Shown piece after piece: positions 33,013 through 41,848 of a stretch of 64,000 nucleotides of DNA. The position numbers and the translations under genes are program-made. Numbering within the stretch: position 1 is the stretch's first letter; every line of letters begins with the position of its first letter. Location of the stretch: NCBI GenBank assembly GCA_001898485.1, contig MKTY01000027.1, positions 62,001 to 126,000 on the forward strand. Reading direction: 5' to 3'. The notes below the pieces were generated by a model. That model searched no databases. It saw nothing but the letters and a program-made list of their open reading frames with translations, and was not told the DNA's origin. The DNA comes from Sphingobacteriales bacterium 46-32 (lineage in GTDB: Bacteria > Bacteroidota > Bacteroidia > Chitinophagales > Chitinophagaceae).

Positions 33013-34362
33013 TTATCGTCCGATGCTGCCATAGATATCATTCCATTTTTTAGCTTCTGCTTCGAATTTGGCGATCTCGGCAGGTTTGGCATTTTTGGAA
33101 CGGGCAGCTTTGAAGGTGTAGATATCACCCAGGTAGCCGGCAATTTTTTTGTATTGTTGTTTTTCCTGTGCATTCAGCTCACTGCCTTTTTTGGCATAAA
33201 GAGCTGCAGCTTTTTCATAAGGCTCGGTAGCCTTATAATAGGTGGCTTCATATTCTTTTTCGAGCTGATCGCGTTTGGCGATGTCTTCTTTTGAAGCCGG
33301 TGTGCCGGGTTTGTTACGTTTGCGCATATCGGCTACATGGTCTTCGCGTTTTTTATCGGCCAGGATTGACATGTTAATATAATGGTCGCCCATTACCACA
33401 AATGGCAGCGGATCATCGGGGCGTGTTTGCTGCAGCGATGTCAGCGCCTTCAGCATTTTTTCTTCCAGTTTGGCAGGATCGGCAGGTTTTTTAACATCGT
33501 CCTTTTCTGAATGGAGTGCTTCAAAAGCCAGTTCCACCAGGTTCATATTGGCTTTGTAGTTGTTGGGATCCGATACCAGCAGCTCATCAATAGCGGCCAG
33601 TTTTTTATCAAAATCTGTTTCCAGACCCACGGCAAAATCTACTTTGTCGTACGTAAAGAATTCGCTTTTGGGATAGTATTTCAGACCAAGTGCTTTATAC
33701 TTCTCAAAAGAATCCATGTCTTTGTTGGTGAAGTAATAAGTAACGAGGAAACGGTATACGTTTTCGTAGCTGTCGCCAGTTACATTGGCATCGGCCAGGC
33801 GCTTATAATACTTAACGGCCTCTGCTTTCTGGTCGCTGTTATCGGCCGTAAACGCAGCAAGGATCAATACATTGGTGTCAACGGGTGAGTTGAGCAACTG
33901 ATTTTTTATAAGAAGATCTGAATACTCGGAAACTTTTTTGAATTTGCTGTACGACTCTGCATATTTTTTCGACTGGTAATAGTCATATCCTTCGTTAAAA
34001 AGTTTTTCATACAGTCCAATGGCGGCATTGCGGTAGATGGGGTCTTTGATCAGTTCGGCGCTGGCATCCATCTCCTGGTATTTTTTCAGCGATGCTTCAG
34101 CTTCCTGTTCAAACGCATCTGATTTACCGGTGGCCTTGTTGGTGCTGTCGGCAGCCAGGTAGGCATAGATGGTTGCTTTCAGCATATATGCTTCAGGCTT
34201 GGAAGCAAACTTGGCATTCGACATTTTTTTGTCTACGTCCTCTTTGGCCTCCTGCAGATTTTTTGGTGTGACGATCAGCAGTTTGTTTTTGATCGATTCA
34301 TATTGGGCCTGGGCCAGTAGCACCAGACTCAGCATCGTTGATAAAAGAGCGATCTTTTTCAT
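33013..34362 (-). CDS. exported tetratricopeptide repeat protein
   Basis: 449 residues. Sec signal (MKKIALLSTMLSLVLLAQA). Helical repeats of TPR type run through most of it (EGYDYYQSKKYAESYSKFKK, YYKRLADANV, PYEKAAALYAKKGS). Probably periplasmic, scaffold-like. It lies 39 bp downstream of gyrA but has its own terminator. No specific family named. Confidence 0.75.
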   Translation of the reverse strand: MKKIALLSTMLSLVLLAQAQYESIKNKLLIVTPKNLQEAKEDVDKKMSNAKFASKPEAYMLKATIYAYLAADSTNKATGKSDAFEQEAEASLKKYQEMDASAELIKDPIYRNAAIGLYEKLFNEGYDYYQSKKYAESYSKFKKVSEYSDLLIKNQLLNSPVDTNVLILAAFTADNSDQKAEAVKYYKRLADANVTGDSYENVYRFLVTYYFTNKDMDSFEKYKALGLKYYPKSEFFTYDKVDFAVGLETDFDKKLAAIDELLVSDPNNYKANMNLVELAFEALHSEKDDVKKPADPAKLEEKMLKALTSLQQTRPDDPLPFVVMGDHYINMSILADKKREDHVADMRKRNKPGTPASKEDIAKRDQLEKEYEATYYKATEPYEKAAALYAKKGSELNAQEKQQYKKIAGYLGDIYTFKAARSKNAKPAEIAKFEAEAKKWNDIYGSIGR

Positions 34363-34401
34363 CAGTGTGTATTGACTTGAGTATTAATAAATAAGAACAA
34401 T

Positions 34402-37002
34402 TTATTGCTCAGTGTTTTCGGGATTTTCGGTTATCTGTCCATTGTCAGACGCAGCGCTGCCGTTATCGGTTGCCTCAGGTGCAGGGGTATCTGTATCTGC
34501 GGTCTCTGTCTCAGGTTGCTCCTGGTCGTCCAGTTTTGTGATGGCAGCTATCTCATCCCCTTCATCGAGGCGGATCAGTTTCACGCCCTGTGTGGCGCGA
34601 CCCTGTTCGCTGATATCGGCTACTTTCATCCGGATAGTCACGCCGCTTTTGCAGGTGATCATCAAATCCTGCGTGGGTTGTACATCGAGCATACCGACCA
34701 GGCTGCCGGTCTTATCCGTCACATTGATCGTTTTTACACCTTTCCCGCCGCGATTGGTAAAACGGTATTCATCCATTGCGGTACGTTTACCAAATCCTTT
34801 TTCGCTTACCACCAGTACAGTTTTAGATGCATCTGTCAGAGGATTTACACAAATCATACCAACAACCTCATCCTGCACATCGTCTACCTCAATACCCGCT
34901 ACTCCAATGGCGCCACGGCCTGTGGGGCGAACATTCTTTTCGGAAAAGCGTATGGCCCGGCCAGACTTCACGGCCATCATAATCTCCGAGTCGCCATCTG
35001 TAATACGGGCTTCCAGCAGTTCATCGCCTTCCACCACGGTAATGGCATTCACACCGGTTTGACGCGGACGGCTGAAATCTTCCAGCGCTGTTTTCTTAAT
35101 AATTCCTTTTTTGGTACAAAGAACAATATTGTGCGCTTTTACATACTCTTCATCTTTCAGATCTTTTACATCCAGTATTGCGCGCACTTTGTCGTCTGGT
35201 GGCAGTTGTATCAGGTTCTGAATGGCGCGGCCTTTGCCTGTTTTTTCGCCTTCAGGAATCTCATATACATTGAGCCAGTAACAACGCCCTTTTTCGGTAA
35301 AGAAAAGCAGCGTATGGTGAGTAGAGGCTACAAAAAGATGTTCAATATAGTCTTCTTCCCTTGTTTTACCACCAAGAACTCCCCTGCCCCCGCGACGTTG
35401 GGCGCGGAATTCTTCTGCCGGTGTACGCTTGATATAACCGAGGTGTGAGATGGTGATCACCACATCTTCTTCCTTGATCAGGTCTTTGATCCGTACTTCG
35501 TTGTCGAGGTAAGTGATTTCGGTTTTGCGAACATCACCGAATTTTTCTTTTATTTCAAGCAACTCGGTTTTGATGATGTCAAAACGCATGGCTTCATTGC
35601 CCAGCAATTCCTGCAGGTGAGCAATCAGTTTCATCAGCTCATCAAACTCTTCCTTGATCTTTTCGCGTTCCATACCGGTGAGGCGCTGGAGACGGAGTTC
35701 AAGTATGGCCTTGGCCTGTATTTCATCAAGTCCCCACCCTGCGTTGATCAGGTTGTCTTTTGCAATATCGGGTGTTGCCGAACTGCGGATCAGCGCGATT
35801 ACTTCATCGAGGTGATCGAGTGCAATCAGGTAGCCCTGCAGTATATGGGCGCGTTTCTGTGCTTCACGCAGTTCATATTGAGTGCGGCGTACCACTACTT
35901 CGTGGCGGAACTCCACAAACTCACTAATGATGTCTTTGAGGTTGAGTGTGCGCGGACGTCCTTTGGCAATAGCCACATTGTTGATACCATAGGAGGTCTG
36001 CAGTTCTGTGAGTTTAAACAGCTGGTTGATGATGAGGTTGGCAATAGCATCGCGTTTCAGGTCGATTACAATGCGTGTACCTTCCTTTTCATTTGATTCA
36101 TTGTTGACATGGGCAATACCGTCAATGATCTTTTCATTGACCAGTTCGCCAATGCGGTTGGTGAGTGCATCTCGGTTTACCTGGTAAGGAACTTCGGTGA
36201 TAACGATTTGCTCGCGTCCGCTGGGTTTGGTATCCACGTGTAGTTTGCCGCGTACCACTACCCTGCCGCGGCCAAAATGCATGGCTGCTTTCACCCCTTC
36301 CATACCGTAGATGATACCACCGGTAGGGAAGTCAGGAGCTTTTACATGCTGTATCAACTCATCGATGGTAATCTCACGGTTATCGATGTAGGCGATACAA
36401 CCGTCAATAGCCTCCGAAAGGTTGTGCGGCATCATGTTGGTTGCCATACCTACGGCAATACCACTCGATCCATTGACCAGCAACTGAGGGATACGGGTAG
36501 GTAAAATGGTTGGTTCTTTTTCCGAGTCATCGAAGTTGAGCTGGAAATCGACCGTGTCTTTATCCAGGTCATCAAGCATGTATTCGGTCAGTCTTTCGAG
36601 GCGCGCTTCGGTATAACGCATGGCCGCAGGGCCATCTCCATCCTGGTTACCAAAGTTACCCTGATGATCGACCAGGGTATAACGCATATTCCATTCCTGG
36701 GCCATACGCACCATGGCATCGTATACAGAGCTATCACCATGAGGGTGATATTTACCCAGTACCTCACCAACGATACGGGCAGACTTTTTAAAAGGCTTAT
36801 TGTAATGAAGGCCCAGCTCATTCATGGCATAAAGAATACGCCGGTGCACAGGCTTGAGACCATCGCGCACATCTGGCAGGGCACGGCCTACTATAACCGA
36901 CATCGAATAGTCGATATAGGCCGTTTTCATTTGTTCTTCAATGTTGACCGGAATGATCCGGTTGCTGTCATTCGTTTCCTGTGGTTCAAACTTCTCTTCC
37001 AT
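34402..37002 (-). CDS. gyrA: DNA gyrase subunit A
   Basis: 866 residues. The N-terminal breakage-reunion domain has catalytic Tyr130 ([10 protein letters not shown]). The quinolone region is [12 protein letters not shown], with Ser91 and Asp95 at the E. coli 83 and 87 positions, the usual sensitive-type residues. The C-terminal beta-pinwheel includes the GyrA box QRRGGRG (about 535), which marks gyrase rather than topoisomerase IV. A Thr/Asp/Glu-rich tail follows. It introduces negative supercoils with GyrB (not in the window). Confidence 0.98.
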   Translation of the reverse strand: MEEKFEPQETNDSNRIIPVNIEEQMKTAYIDYSMSVIVGRALPDVRDGLKPVHRRILYAMNELGLHYNKPFKKSARIVGEVLGKYHPHGDSSVYDAMVRMAQEWNMRYTLVDHQGNFGNQDGDGPAAMRYTEARLERLTEYMLDDLDKDTVDFQLNFDDSEKEPTILPTRIPQLLVNGSSGIAVGMATNMMPHNLSEAIDGCIAYIDNREITIDELIQHVKAPDFPTGGIIYGMEGVKAAMHFGRGRVVVRGKLHVDTKPSGREQIVITEVPYQVNRDALTNRIGELVNEKIIDGIAHVNNESNEKEGTRIVIDLKRDAIANLIINQLFKLTELQTSYGINNVAIAKGRPRTLNLKDIISEFVEFRHEVVVRRTQYELREAQKRAHILQGYLIALDHLDEVIALIRSSATPDIAKDNLINAGWGLDEIQAKAILELRLQRLTGMEREKIKEEFDELMKLIAHLQELLGNEAMRFDIIKTELLEIKEKFGDVRKTEITYLDNEVRIKDLIKEEDVVITISHLGYIKRTPAEEFRAQRRGGRGVLGGKTREEDYIEHLFVASTHHTLLFFTEKGRCYWLNVYEIPEGEKTGKGRAIQNLIQLPPDDKVRAILDVKDLKDEEYVKAHNIVLCTKKGIIKKTALEDFSRPRQTGVNAITVVEGDELLEARITDGDSEIMMAVKSGRAIRFSEKNVRPTGRGAIGVAGIEVDDVQDEVVGMICVNPLTDASKTVLVVSEKGFGKRTAMDEYRFTNRGGKGVKTINVTDKTGSLVGMLDVQPTQDLMITCKSGVTIRMKVADISEQGRATQGVKLIRLDEGDEIAAITKLDDQEQPETETADTDTPAPEATDNGSAASDNGQITENPENTEQ

Positions 37003-37080
37003 ATTCGCTTTTTCGGCTACAGTTTTTAGGCAGTGACTTTGGTTGTTGCGGCCTAAAAATCAGGCCATTCCAAAGGTTCG

Positions 37081-37088
37081 CAAATCTA
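37081..37088 (-). promoter_or_regulatory. -7 box of gyrA
   Basis: The reverse strand reads TAGATTTG, an exact TAnnTTTG match, giving a leader of about 75 nt. The 249-bp gap between gyrA and the next gene otherwise holds a GGCCTAAAAATCAGGCC hairpin in the leader. Confidence 0.45.
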
Positions 37089-37251
37089 CCTTTTTTAGGC
37101 CTCAAAACCTGATCCGGGCGCCTGTTTTTTACCCTAGTTTTCCACCTTTTGTGGATAGTATAAAGCTTGTTAAAATGAAGGGATTATAACAAGCCTTTTG
37201 CACTTGACGGCACAGATTTTACGTTGTTATGTGTACCAATAGAGTAATCCC

Positions 37252-38679
37252 ATGAGTACGTATCTTCTGCTCCGCAACAACAAGGAAAGCGGTCCGCACA
37301 CGCTGCAGGCCCTGCTTACCATGGGCCTCCGGCCATATGACCTCGTCTGGGTGGAAGGGCGAAGTGCCGCCTGGCGTTACCCTTCCGAAGTAGAGGAACT
37401 AAAACCTTATGCCCAGGCCGTAGAGGAACAGCCATTCGACCGCTTTTATAAAAAATCACTGGTCGGTGTCCACACTTCGTCATCACTGGTCGGTGTTCAC
37501 ACCGACCAGCAGGTTGATCAAAACGAAAACAACGAAAAATCGAAACGGCTGGTCGATGTTTATACCGACCCGCATCAAAAATATATGCCGCCTCCGGCCA
37601 GCAAGGCTGCAGACCCGGCTGTCCGAAAGTCTGTTTTTGTGACCATGCCGGGTAAAGCGGCGACTACCTCCCGCCCCGCCCCCCAACCCGTCACGCCCCC
37701 TCCCGTGATGCAGGTACGTGAAGCAGAACCAGTAGAGGCAGAGATCAAATACAGCCAATCTCTCGACGATATCAAGGATATGTATGTGCAGACACTGCAG
37801 GACCGCAAGAAAAAGCTGGTCCGCCGCTCGCAATGGCGCAGTTACCTTCGTACAGCTGCTGTTATTGCCAGCCTGATTGGTGTGGGCGTTCTGGTAGGAT
37901 TTATGGTCCGCCCCCGTGCAGCACAGTCGCCGGTACTTTCAGAAAACAGGAATCCTGCAGGTAAAGCTGCTGTTGCTGAGCCTGGCTCGTCGTCACCGGT
38001 AAAACAGGAGGTGGTGGCAGATGATGTGCAGTTGCAGAATGACCCCATGCCTGCTCCGGAAAAGTTCAAAGATGCCCCTCTTGTGAATGTAAGCACCGAA
38101 TCGAGGTTGCTGACACGTGACCAGACGGCAGCCAGTTTTTCGTTGCAGCATAAAACACCCGAATACAAAAAAAATAATACATCCTCCGGCATACAACCGG
38201 CAGCTCCCGAAGCGGCAACCTATCCGGTATCTAAAACAGCAGAATATCAGTCCGCCACCCAGGATCCGCATACAGGACAAAGAGGTAAGGCAGTACGCAC
38301 TGGCGATACACCGGTTACAGAACAGCCTGCAGCCAATCCGGGTACCATCACCCGCAACCCATCAACCACCGATGCACTTGCCAGTCAGGTGACGGTACGC
38401 AGCAACGATTATAAACGGGTAGCCTTTGGTGGTATTCGTGATCTGAGGCTTACTGTGACCAATAACAGCAATTTTGAACTCGACCAGGTATTGGTAGAAT
38501 TACAATACATCAAACCCAGTGAAGAACCCTTACGCACAGAGCAAATTAAGTTTGGTGCCATAGCCGCCAATGAATCTTCCACCATACGCATACCCGATAC
38601 AAACCGGGGCATTAAAGTGACCTATCGTATTATCAGGATCAATAGCAAACAGGCGCAGGACGCGCTGGCAGGAAGATGA
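37252..38679 (+). CDS. GYF_2-like domain protein with one TM helix and C-terminal beta domain
   Basis: 475 residues. The N-terminal 50 residues look like a GYF_2/DUF4339-type domain (YLLLRNNKESGPHTLQALL, VWVEGRSAAWRYPSE). A low-complexity linker carries three copies of a palindrome-coded peptide (LVGVHTS, LVGVHTDQ, LVDVYTDP). A single TM helix follows (about 203-221, TAAVIASLIGVGVLVGFMV), then a Pro/Ser/Gln-rich stretch and a C-terminal beta domain of about 100 residues (IRDLRLTVTNNSNFELDQVLV). Membrane-spanning; function unknown. Confidence 0.72.
   Translation: MSTYLLLRNNKESGPHTLQALLTMGLRPYDLVWVEGRSAAWRYPSEVEELKPYAQAVEEQPFDRFYKKSLVGVHTSSSLVGVHTDQQVDQNENNEKSKRLVDVYTDPHQKYMPPPASKAADPAVRKSVFVTMPGKAATTSRPAPQPVTPPPVMQVREAEPVEAEIKYSQSLDDIKDMYVQTLQDRKKKLVRRSQWRSYLRTAAVIASLIGVGVLVGFMVRPRAAQSPVLSENRNPAGKAAVAEPGSSSPVKQEVVADDVQLQNDPMPAPEKFKDAPLVNVSTESRLLTRDQTAASFSLQHKTPEYKKNNTSSGIQPAAPEAATYPVSKTAEYQSATQDPHTGQRGKAVRTGDTPVTEQPAANPGTITRNPSTTDALASQVTVRSNDYKRVAFGGIRDLRLTVTNNSNFELDQVLVELQYIKPSEEPLRTEQIKFGAIAANESSTIRIPDTNRGIKVTYRIIRINSKQAQDALAGR
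37459..37570 (+). repeat. three copies of a palindromic element inside a coding sequence
   Basis: The core copy at 37486-37509 is a perfect 11-bp inverted repeat (CTGGTCGGTGT) with a 2-nt loop. Diverged copies lie at 37459-37474 and 37549-37570. All stay in frame and code for L-V-x-V-x-T peptides in the linker. Confidence 0.85.
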
Positions 38680-38688
38680 AAAGTGAAT

Positions 38689-38712
38689 GTGCTGATGTGC
38701 TAATGTGCTAAT
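38689..38712. repeat. octamer repeats GTGCTRAT, left member of an inverted pair
   Basis: GTGCTGAT, GTGCTAAT, GTGCTAAT in tandem directly after the stop of the upstream gene; inverted partner at 38846-38880. Confidence 0.85.
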
Positions 38713-38773
38713 GAGTTGAATAGTGACCTTTACAATTTTATGCAATAATCATTAGATACCGACTATAAAAAGG

Positions 38774-38798
38774 AACTGCCGGTGTAGCCGGCAGTTTT
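38774..38798 (+). terminator. intrinsic terminator of the 37252-38679 gene
   Basis: Perfect 9-bp stem AACTGCCGG / CCGGCAGTT, loop TGTAG, followed by T-rich sequence. Confidence 0.85.
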
Positions 38799-38845
38799 CA
38801 ATTCATTCATTTATTGAAAAATCTGTTTACAAAACAGTCCCTTAC

Positions 38846-38880
38846 ATTAGCACATTAGCACATTAGCACATCAGCACATT
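38846..38880. repeat. octamer repeats ATTAGCAC, right member of an inverted pair
   Basis: Three ATTAGCAC units and one ATCAGCAC in perfect 8-bp register, ending just before the convergent beta-barrel gene. Confidence 0.9.
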
Positions 38881-38886
38881 TTCCTC

Positions 38887-39456
38887 TCATTTTCCCAACT
38901 TAAGAAACAGTCCCACCTGTATTGTGCTGTTTTTGAAGTCGGGGTCAACGTTGCCGCTGTCGAAGTCGCCTACTTTAGAGAGGCCAACAAGATAACGGCC
39001 TCCGATGCCCAGCTTGCCAAAGCTATAGCCAAGGCCGGCGCCGGCAGAAAGATCGAGGCTTTTTGCAAAATCTCCTACTGTCTGATTTTTTACATCTTCA
39101 CTGATCTTGAATCCAACCTGCGGACCGGCTTCGAGGTAGAAGCCGCCTCCGGGATTAAATTTCACCATTACAGGAACCGAAATGTAGGTAAGCTTTACAT
39201 CTACTTTATTTCCCTGGTCCTCCAGTGTGGCGCCGCCGGTAGAGACCAGCACTTCTGGCTGAATAGAGACTCCGCCAAGCGAAAAGTTCAAATAGCCACC
39301 GGCATGGAAGCCAACGAGGGCTGTTTTCTTAACATCATTAAAATCGCCTCCGGTAAAATTGGTCACGTTAACGCCGCCTTTGACCCCGCCGGAAATATTT
39401 TGCGCACACACGGCAGATACGGTCAGCATGGAGATTGCGGTAATGAATAGTTTCAT
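38887..39456 (-). CDS. outer membrane beta-barrel protein (PorT/OMP_b-brl-like)
   Basis: 189 residues. Sec signal (MKLFITAISMLTVSAVCAQ), then alternating hydrophobic strands ending in a C-terminal aromatic/hydrophobic strand (STIQVGLFLKLGK). Segments GVKGGVNVTNF, GFHAGGYLNFSLGG, SIQPEVLVST and FYLEAGPQVGF are typical of small Bacteroidota eight-strand barrels. Function not deducible. Divergent from the saccharopine dehydrogenase gene. Confidence 0.88.
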   Translation of the reverse strand: MKLFITAISMLTVSAVCAQNISGGVKGGVNVTNFTGGDFNDVKKTALVGFHAGGYLNFSLGGVSIQPEVLVSTGGATLEDQGNKVDVKLTYISVPVMVKFNPGGGFYLEAGPQVGFKISEDVKNQTVGDFAKSLDLSAGAGLGYSFGKLGIGGRYLVGLSKVGDFDSGNVDPDFKNSTIQVGLFLKLGK

Positions 39457-39499
39457 AAAAATGGTTTTTGGTAATTTTAGTTTTCGGGTAATGTTTAAA

Positions 39500-39507
39500 C
39501 AAATTTA
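39500..39507 (-). promoter_or_regulatory. -7 box of the beta-barrel gene
   Basis: The reverse strand reads TAAATTTG, an exact match to TAnnTTTG, 43 nt before the ATG. Confidence 0.45.
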
Positions 39508-39532
39508 GTACCATCTGTTTGATCTGAATCAG

Positions 39533-39540
39533 GATATTTG
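39533..39540 (+). promoter_or_regulatory. -7 box of the saccharopine dehydrogenase gene, 4 nt from the ATG
   Basis: GATATTTG, 7 of 8 matches to TAnnTTTG, followed by TTTT and the ATG. Confidence 0.4.
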
Positions 39541-39544
39541 TTTT

Positions 39545-40972
39545 ATGAAAAGAATATTGCTGTTTGGAGCCGGCAAATCGGCCACGGTTTTGATAGATTA
39601 TCTTTTATCGCATGCAGCCGAGGGTGAATGGCAGTTGATGCTGGCAGATGCCAATCTGCAACTGGCCCGTTCCAAAGTAGGGCATTCTCCGTATGGCCGG
39701 GCCGTATCATTAGACATAACACAGGCCGCCGCACGTACTAACTATATTTTACAGGCCGATCTGGTAATTTCAATGCTGCCTCCCACCCTGCATCAGCTGG
39801 TTGCGAAGGATTGTGTGCGTTTTGAAAAACATCTGCTCACTGCATCCTATATCGATCAGGGCATGCGCGGTCTACAGGATGCAATTGGGGAAAAAAATCT
39901 TCTTTTCCTCTGCGAAATGGGGCTCGATCCGGGCATTGATCACATGAGTGCCATGCAACTGATTGATGAGATCCGGTCAAATGGCGGACATATCACCACT
40001 TTCCGTTCACATTGTGGCGGCCTTGTGGCTCCGGAAAGCGATGATAATCCCTGGCATTATAAAATCAGCTGGAATCCCCGCAATATAATCATGGCCGGTA
40101 AAGCCGGTGCACATTATCGCGAAGGCGGTAAGGAAATAAGAATGACACATGAGGAATTGTTCACCCCCGACAGGCAGGTAAATATTCCCGGTCTGGAAAA
40201 ACTCAGCTGGTATCCCAACCGCGACTCACTGAGTTATGAGCCACTCTATGGACTTCAGCACACTCCTACTTTTGTTCGCACTACACTGCGTCATCCGGAT
40301 TTTATGCGTGGCTGGAAACATATTATTGAACTTGGCTTTACCGATGAGACACCCGTTTATGAGACTAAGGGAAAAACGCTGGGACAGTTATTTCGTGAGC
40401 ACCTGCAGCAGCCAGCTGTTCATCAAAAGCTGCGTCAAATCATGGACGAACATTTGCAACCAGCCCATCCTGTTTTGCAGGCACTGGGTGTGCCTCCTTC
40501 TCTCAGAGAGGAAGGAGCTGTTTTACCACCCTCCGATATGAATGCAGATATGGCCATGCATATGCAACAGGCAGGTTTGTTTTGGCAGCAACTGCTTTAC
40601 CTGGGCATTACCGATGAAGATACGCTGGTAGATAAAGGTATGTTCAGCGCAGCTGATCTTTTACAGTTTGCTGCAGAGCGCAAACTGGCCCTTGCCCCCA
40701 CCGATAAGGATATGATTGTGATGCTGCATGAGCTGGAAGTAGAAAAAGAAGGGAAAATGCAGTATCACGCCAGTTCACTGGTCGTGAAAGGTGATAATAA
40801 CCTGCATACAGCTATGGCTAAGACAGTCGGATTACCATTAGGTATCGCAGCCCGTCTTATTCTCAATGGTACCATTACCCGTCGCGGGTTGTGTATACCA
40901 ACCACAGCCGATATTTATGAGCCGGTGTTGAGAGAACTGGAGAAAAATGGAATCGCGTTTAAGAAGGTATAA
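39545..40972 (+). CDS. saccharopine dehydrogenase/reductase family protein
   Basis: 475 residues. N-terminal Rossmann motif ILLFGAGKSATVLIDYLL, then ISMLPPTLHQLVA, LLTASYID, and CEMGLDPGIDHMSAM, the signature of the glutamate-forming saccharopine dehydrogenases (LYS9/LKR-SDH C-terminal domain). The C-terminal part covers the substrate domain (FRSHCGGLVAPESDDNPWHYK). It cleaves saccharopine to aminoadipate semialdehyde and glutamate in lysine breakdown. No LKR partner is in the window. Confidence 0.93.
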   Translation: MKRILLFGAGKSATVLIDYLLSHAAEGEWQLMLADANLQLARSKVGHSPYGRAVSLDITQAAARTNYILQADLVISMLPPTLHQLVAKDCVRFEKHLLTASYIDQGMRGLQDAIGEKNLLFLCEMGLDPGIDHMSAMQLIDEIRSNGGHITTFRSHCGGLVAPESDDNPWHYKISWNPRNIIMAGKAGAHYREGGKEIRMTHEELFTPDRQVNIPGLEKLSWYPNRDSLSYEPLYGLQHTPTFVRTTLRHPDFMRGWKHIIELGFTDETPVYETKGKTLGQLFREHLQQPAVHQKLRQIMDEHLQPAHPVLQALGVPPSLREEGAVLPPSDMNADMAMHMQQAGLFWQQLLYLGITDEDTLVDKGMFSAADLLQFAAERKLALAPTDKDMIVMLHELEVEKEGKMQYHASSLVVKGDNNLHTAMAKTVGLPLGIAARLILNGTITRRGLCIPTTADIYEPVLRELEKNGIAFKKV

Positions 40973-40974
40973 GA

Positions 40975-41045
40975 GAAAAGGTATAGGGTAAAGGGTATAA
41001 GGTGTAAGCCAATCGACCTTCCGCCTTACACCTTCTACCTTTATC
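40975..41045. terminator. purine/pyrimidine inverted repeat in a convergent gap, probable bidirectional terminator
   Basis: AAGGTATAGGGTAAAGGGT-type purine repeats are answered by CTTACACCTTCTACCTTTA on the other side of a short loop, between convergent genes. Same repeat family at 62365-62435. The hairpin is imperfect. Confidence 0.5.
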
Positions 41046-41736
41046 CTTTTCCCGCTGTCAGCATTTTCAGCAGCAGCGTCATACCTTCCGTGGCTGGTTT
41101 TTCAATCTTAACAAGGTTATCGATATGGCCGGTGGCCGGTATACGTTTATCAATAATGTATTTTGGAATGTCTGGCGATGCATAATCCAGCAATCCGGCT
41201 GCCGGATATACCACAAGCGAAGTACCTACAACAAGGAAGATATCTGCCTGCAATACTTCTCTTACGGCATATTCCATCATAGGCACGGCTTCACCAAACC
41301 ATACTATTGCCGGCCTTAGCTGATACCCATCGGGCGCCAGCTGTCCCAGTTTCATATCTTCCCGTATTTCGTAGGTATTATCGGTATCGGCTTCGCTGCG
41401 CATACGAAAGATTTCGCCATGCAAATGAAATATCCGGCGCGATCCGGCGCGCTCATGCAGATCATCTATGTTTTGAGTAATAATGGTCACATCGTAGTGT
41501 GATTCCAGTGCTGCCAGTGCCAGATGGGCGGCATTGGGCTGGGCAGCCTGCACATCGCGGCGGCGGTAATTATAAAAGTCCAGTACAAGTTTCGGATCAC
41601 GATGCCAGGCTTCGGGTGTAGCTACTTCAGTAACCTGGTACCCCTCCCACAATCCATCACTGTCACGGAATGTACGCAGCCCGCTCTCGGCACTGATGCC
41701 AGCTCCTGTCAGCACTACCAGTTTTTTCTTCGCCAT
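41041..41736 (-). CDS. Sir2-family NAD-dependent deacylase lacking zinc cysteines
   Basis: 231 residues from the ATG at 41736. The upstream ATG at 41742 lies inside the promoter box, so it is rejected. Sirtuin motifs: LTGAGISAESGLRTFRD, TQNIDDLHERAG and catalytic His in FHLHGE. YNYRR carries the Tyr and Arg used by class III enzymes for acidic acyl groups (desuccinylase type). The protein has no cysteine at all, so the usual structural zinc site is absent. Confidence 0.92.
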   Translation of the reverse strand: MAKKKLVVLTGAGISAESGLRTFRDSDGLWEGYQVTEVATPEAWHRDPKLVLDFYNYRRRDVQAAQPNAAHLALAALESHYDVTIITQNIDDLHERAGSRRIFHLHGEIFRMRSEADTDNTYEIREDMKLGQLAPDGYQLRPAIVWFGEAVPMMEYAVREVLQADIFLVVGTSLVVYPAAGLLDYASPDIPKYIIDKRIPATGHIDNLVKIEKPATEGMTLLLKMLTAGKG

Positions 41737-41739
41737 AAG

Positions 41740-41747
41740 CAAAGATA
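41740..41747 (-). promoter_or_regulatory. -7 box of the sirtuin gene, 3 nt from the ATG
   Basis: The reverse strand reads TATCTTTG, an exact TAnnTTTG match, followed by CTT and the ATG at 41736. The heptamer array 41748-41810 occupies the place of the -33 element. Confidence 0.55.
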
Positions 41748-41810
41748 GTGGACAGTTAACAGTGGACAGTTAACAGTGGACAGTTAACAGTGGACAGTGA
41801 ATAGTGGATA
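41748..41810. repeat. nine tandem heptamers GTGGACA/GTTAACA
   Basis: Perfect 7-bp register with alternating GTGGACA and GTTAACA for seven units, then GTGAATA and GTGGATA. Directly upstream of the sirtuin promoter box. Confidence 0.93.
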
Positions 41811-41848
41811 GTGTGAGTCTGTACATCCCTAACCCAGGTTGCCCGGTT

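Noticed and set aside
34402-35448. Long forward ORF opposite gyrA
   Set aside because: It is antisense to a certain gyrA, with composition typical of an antisense frame and no domain.
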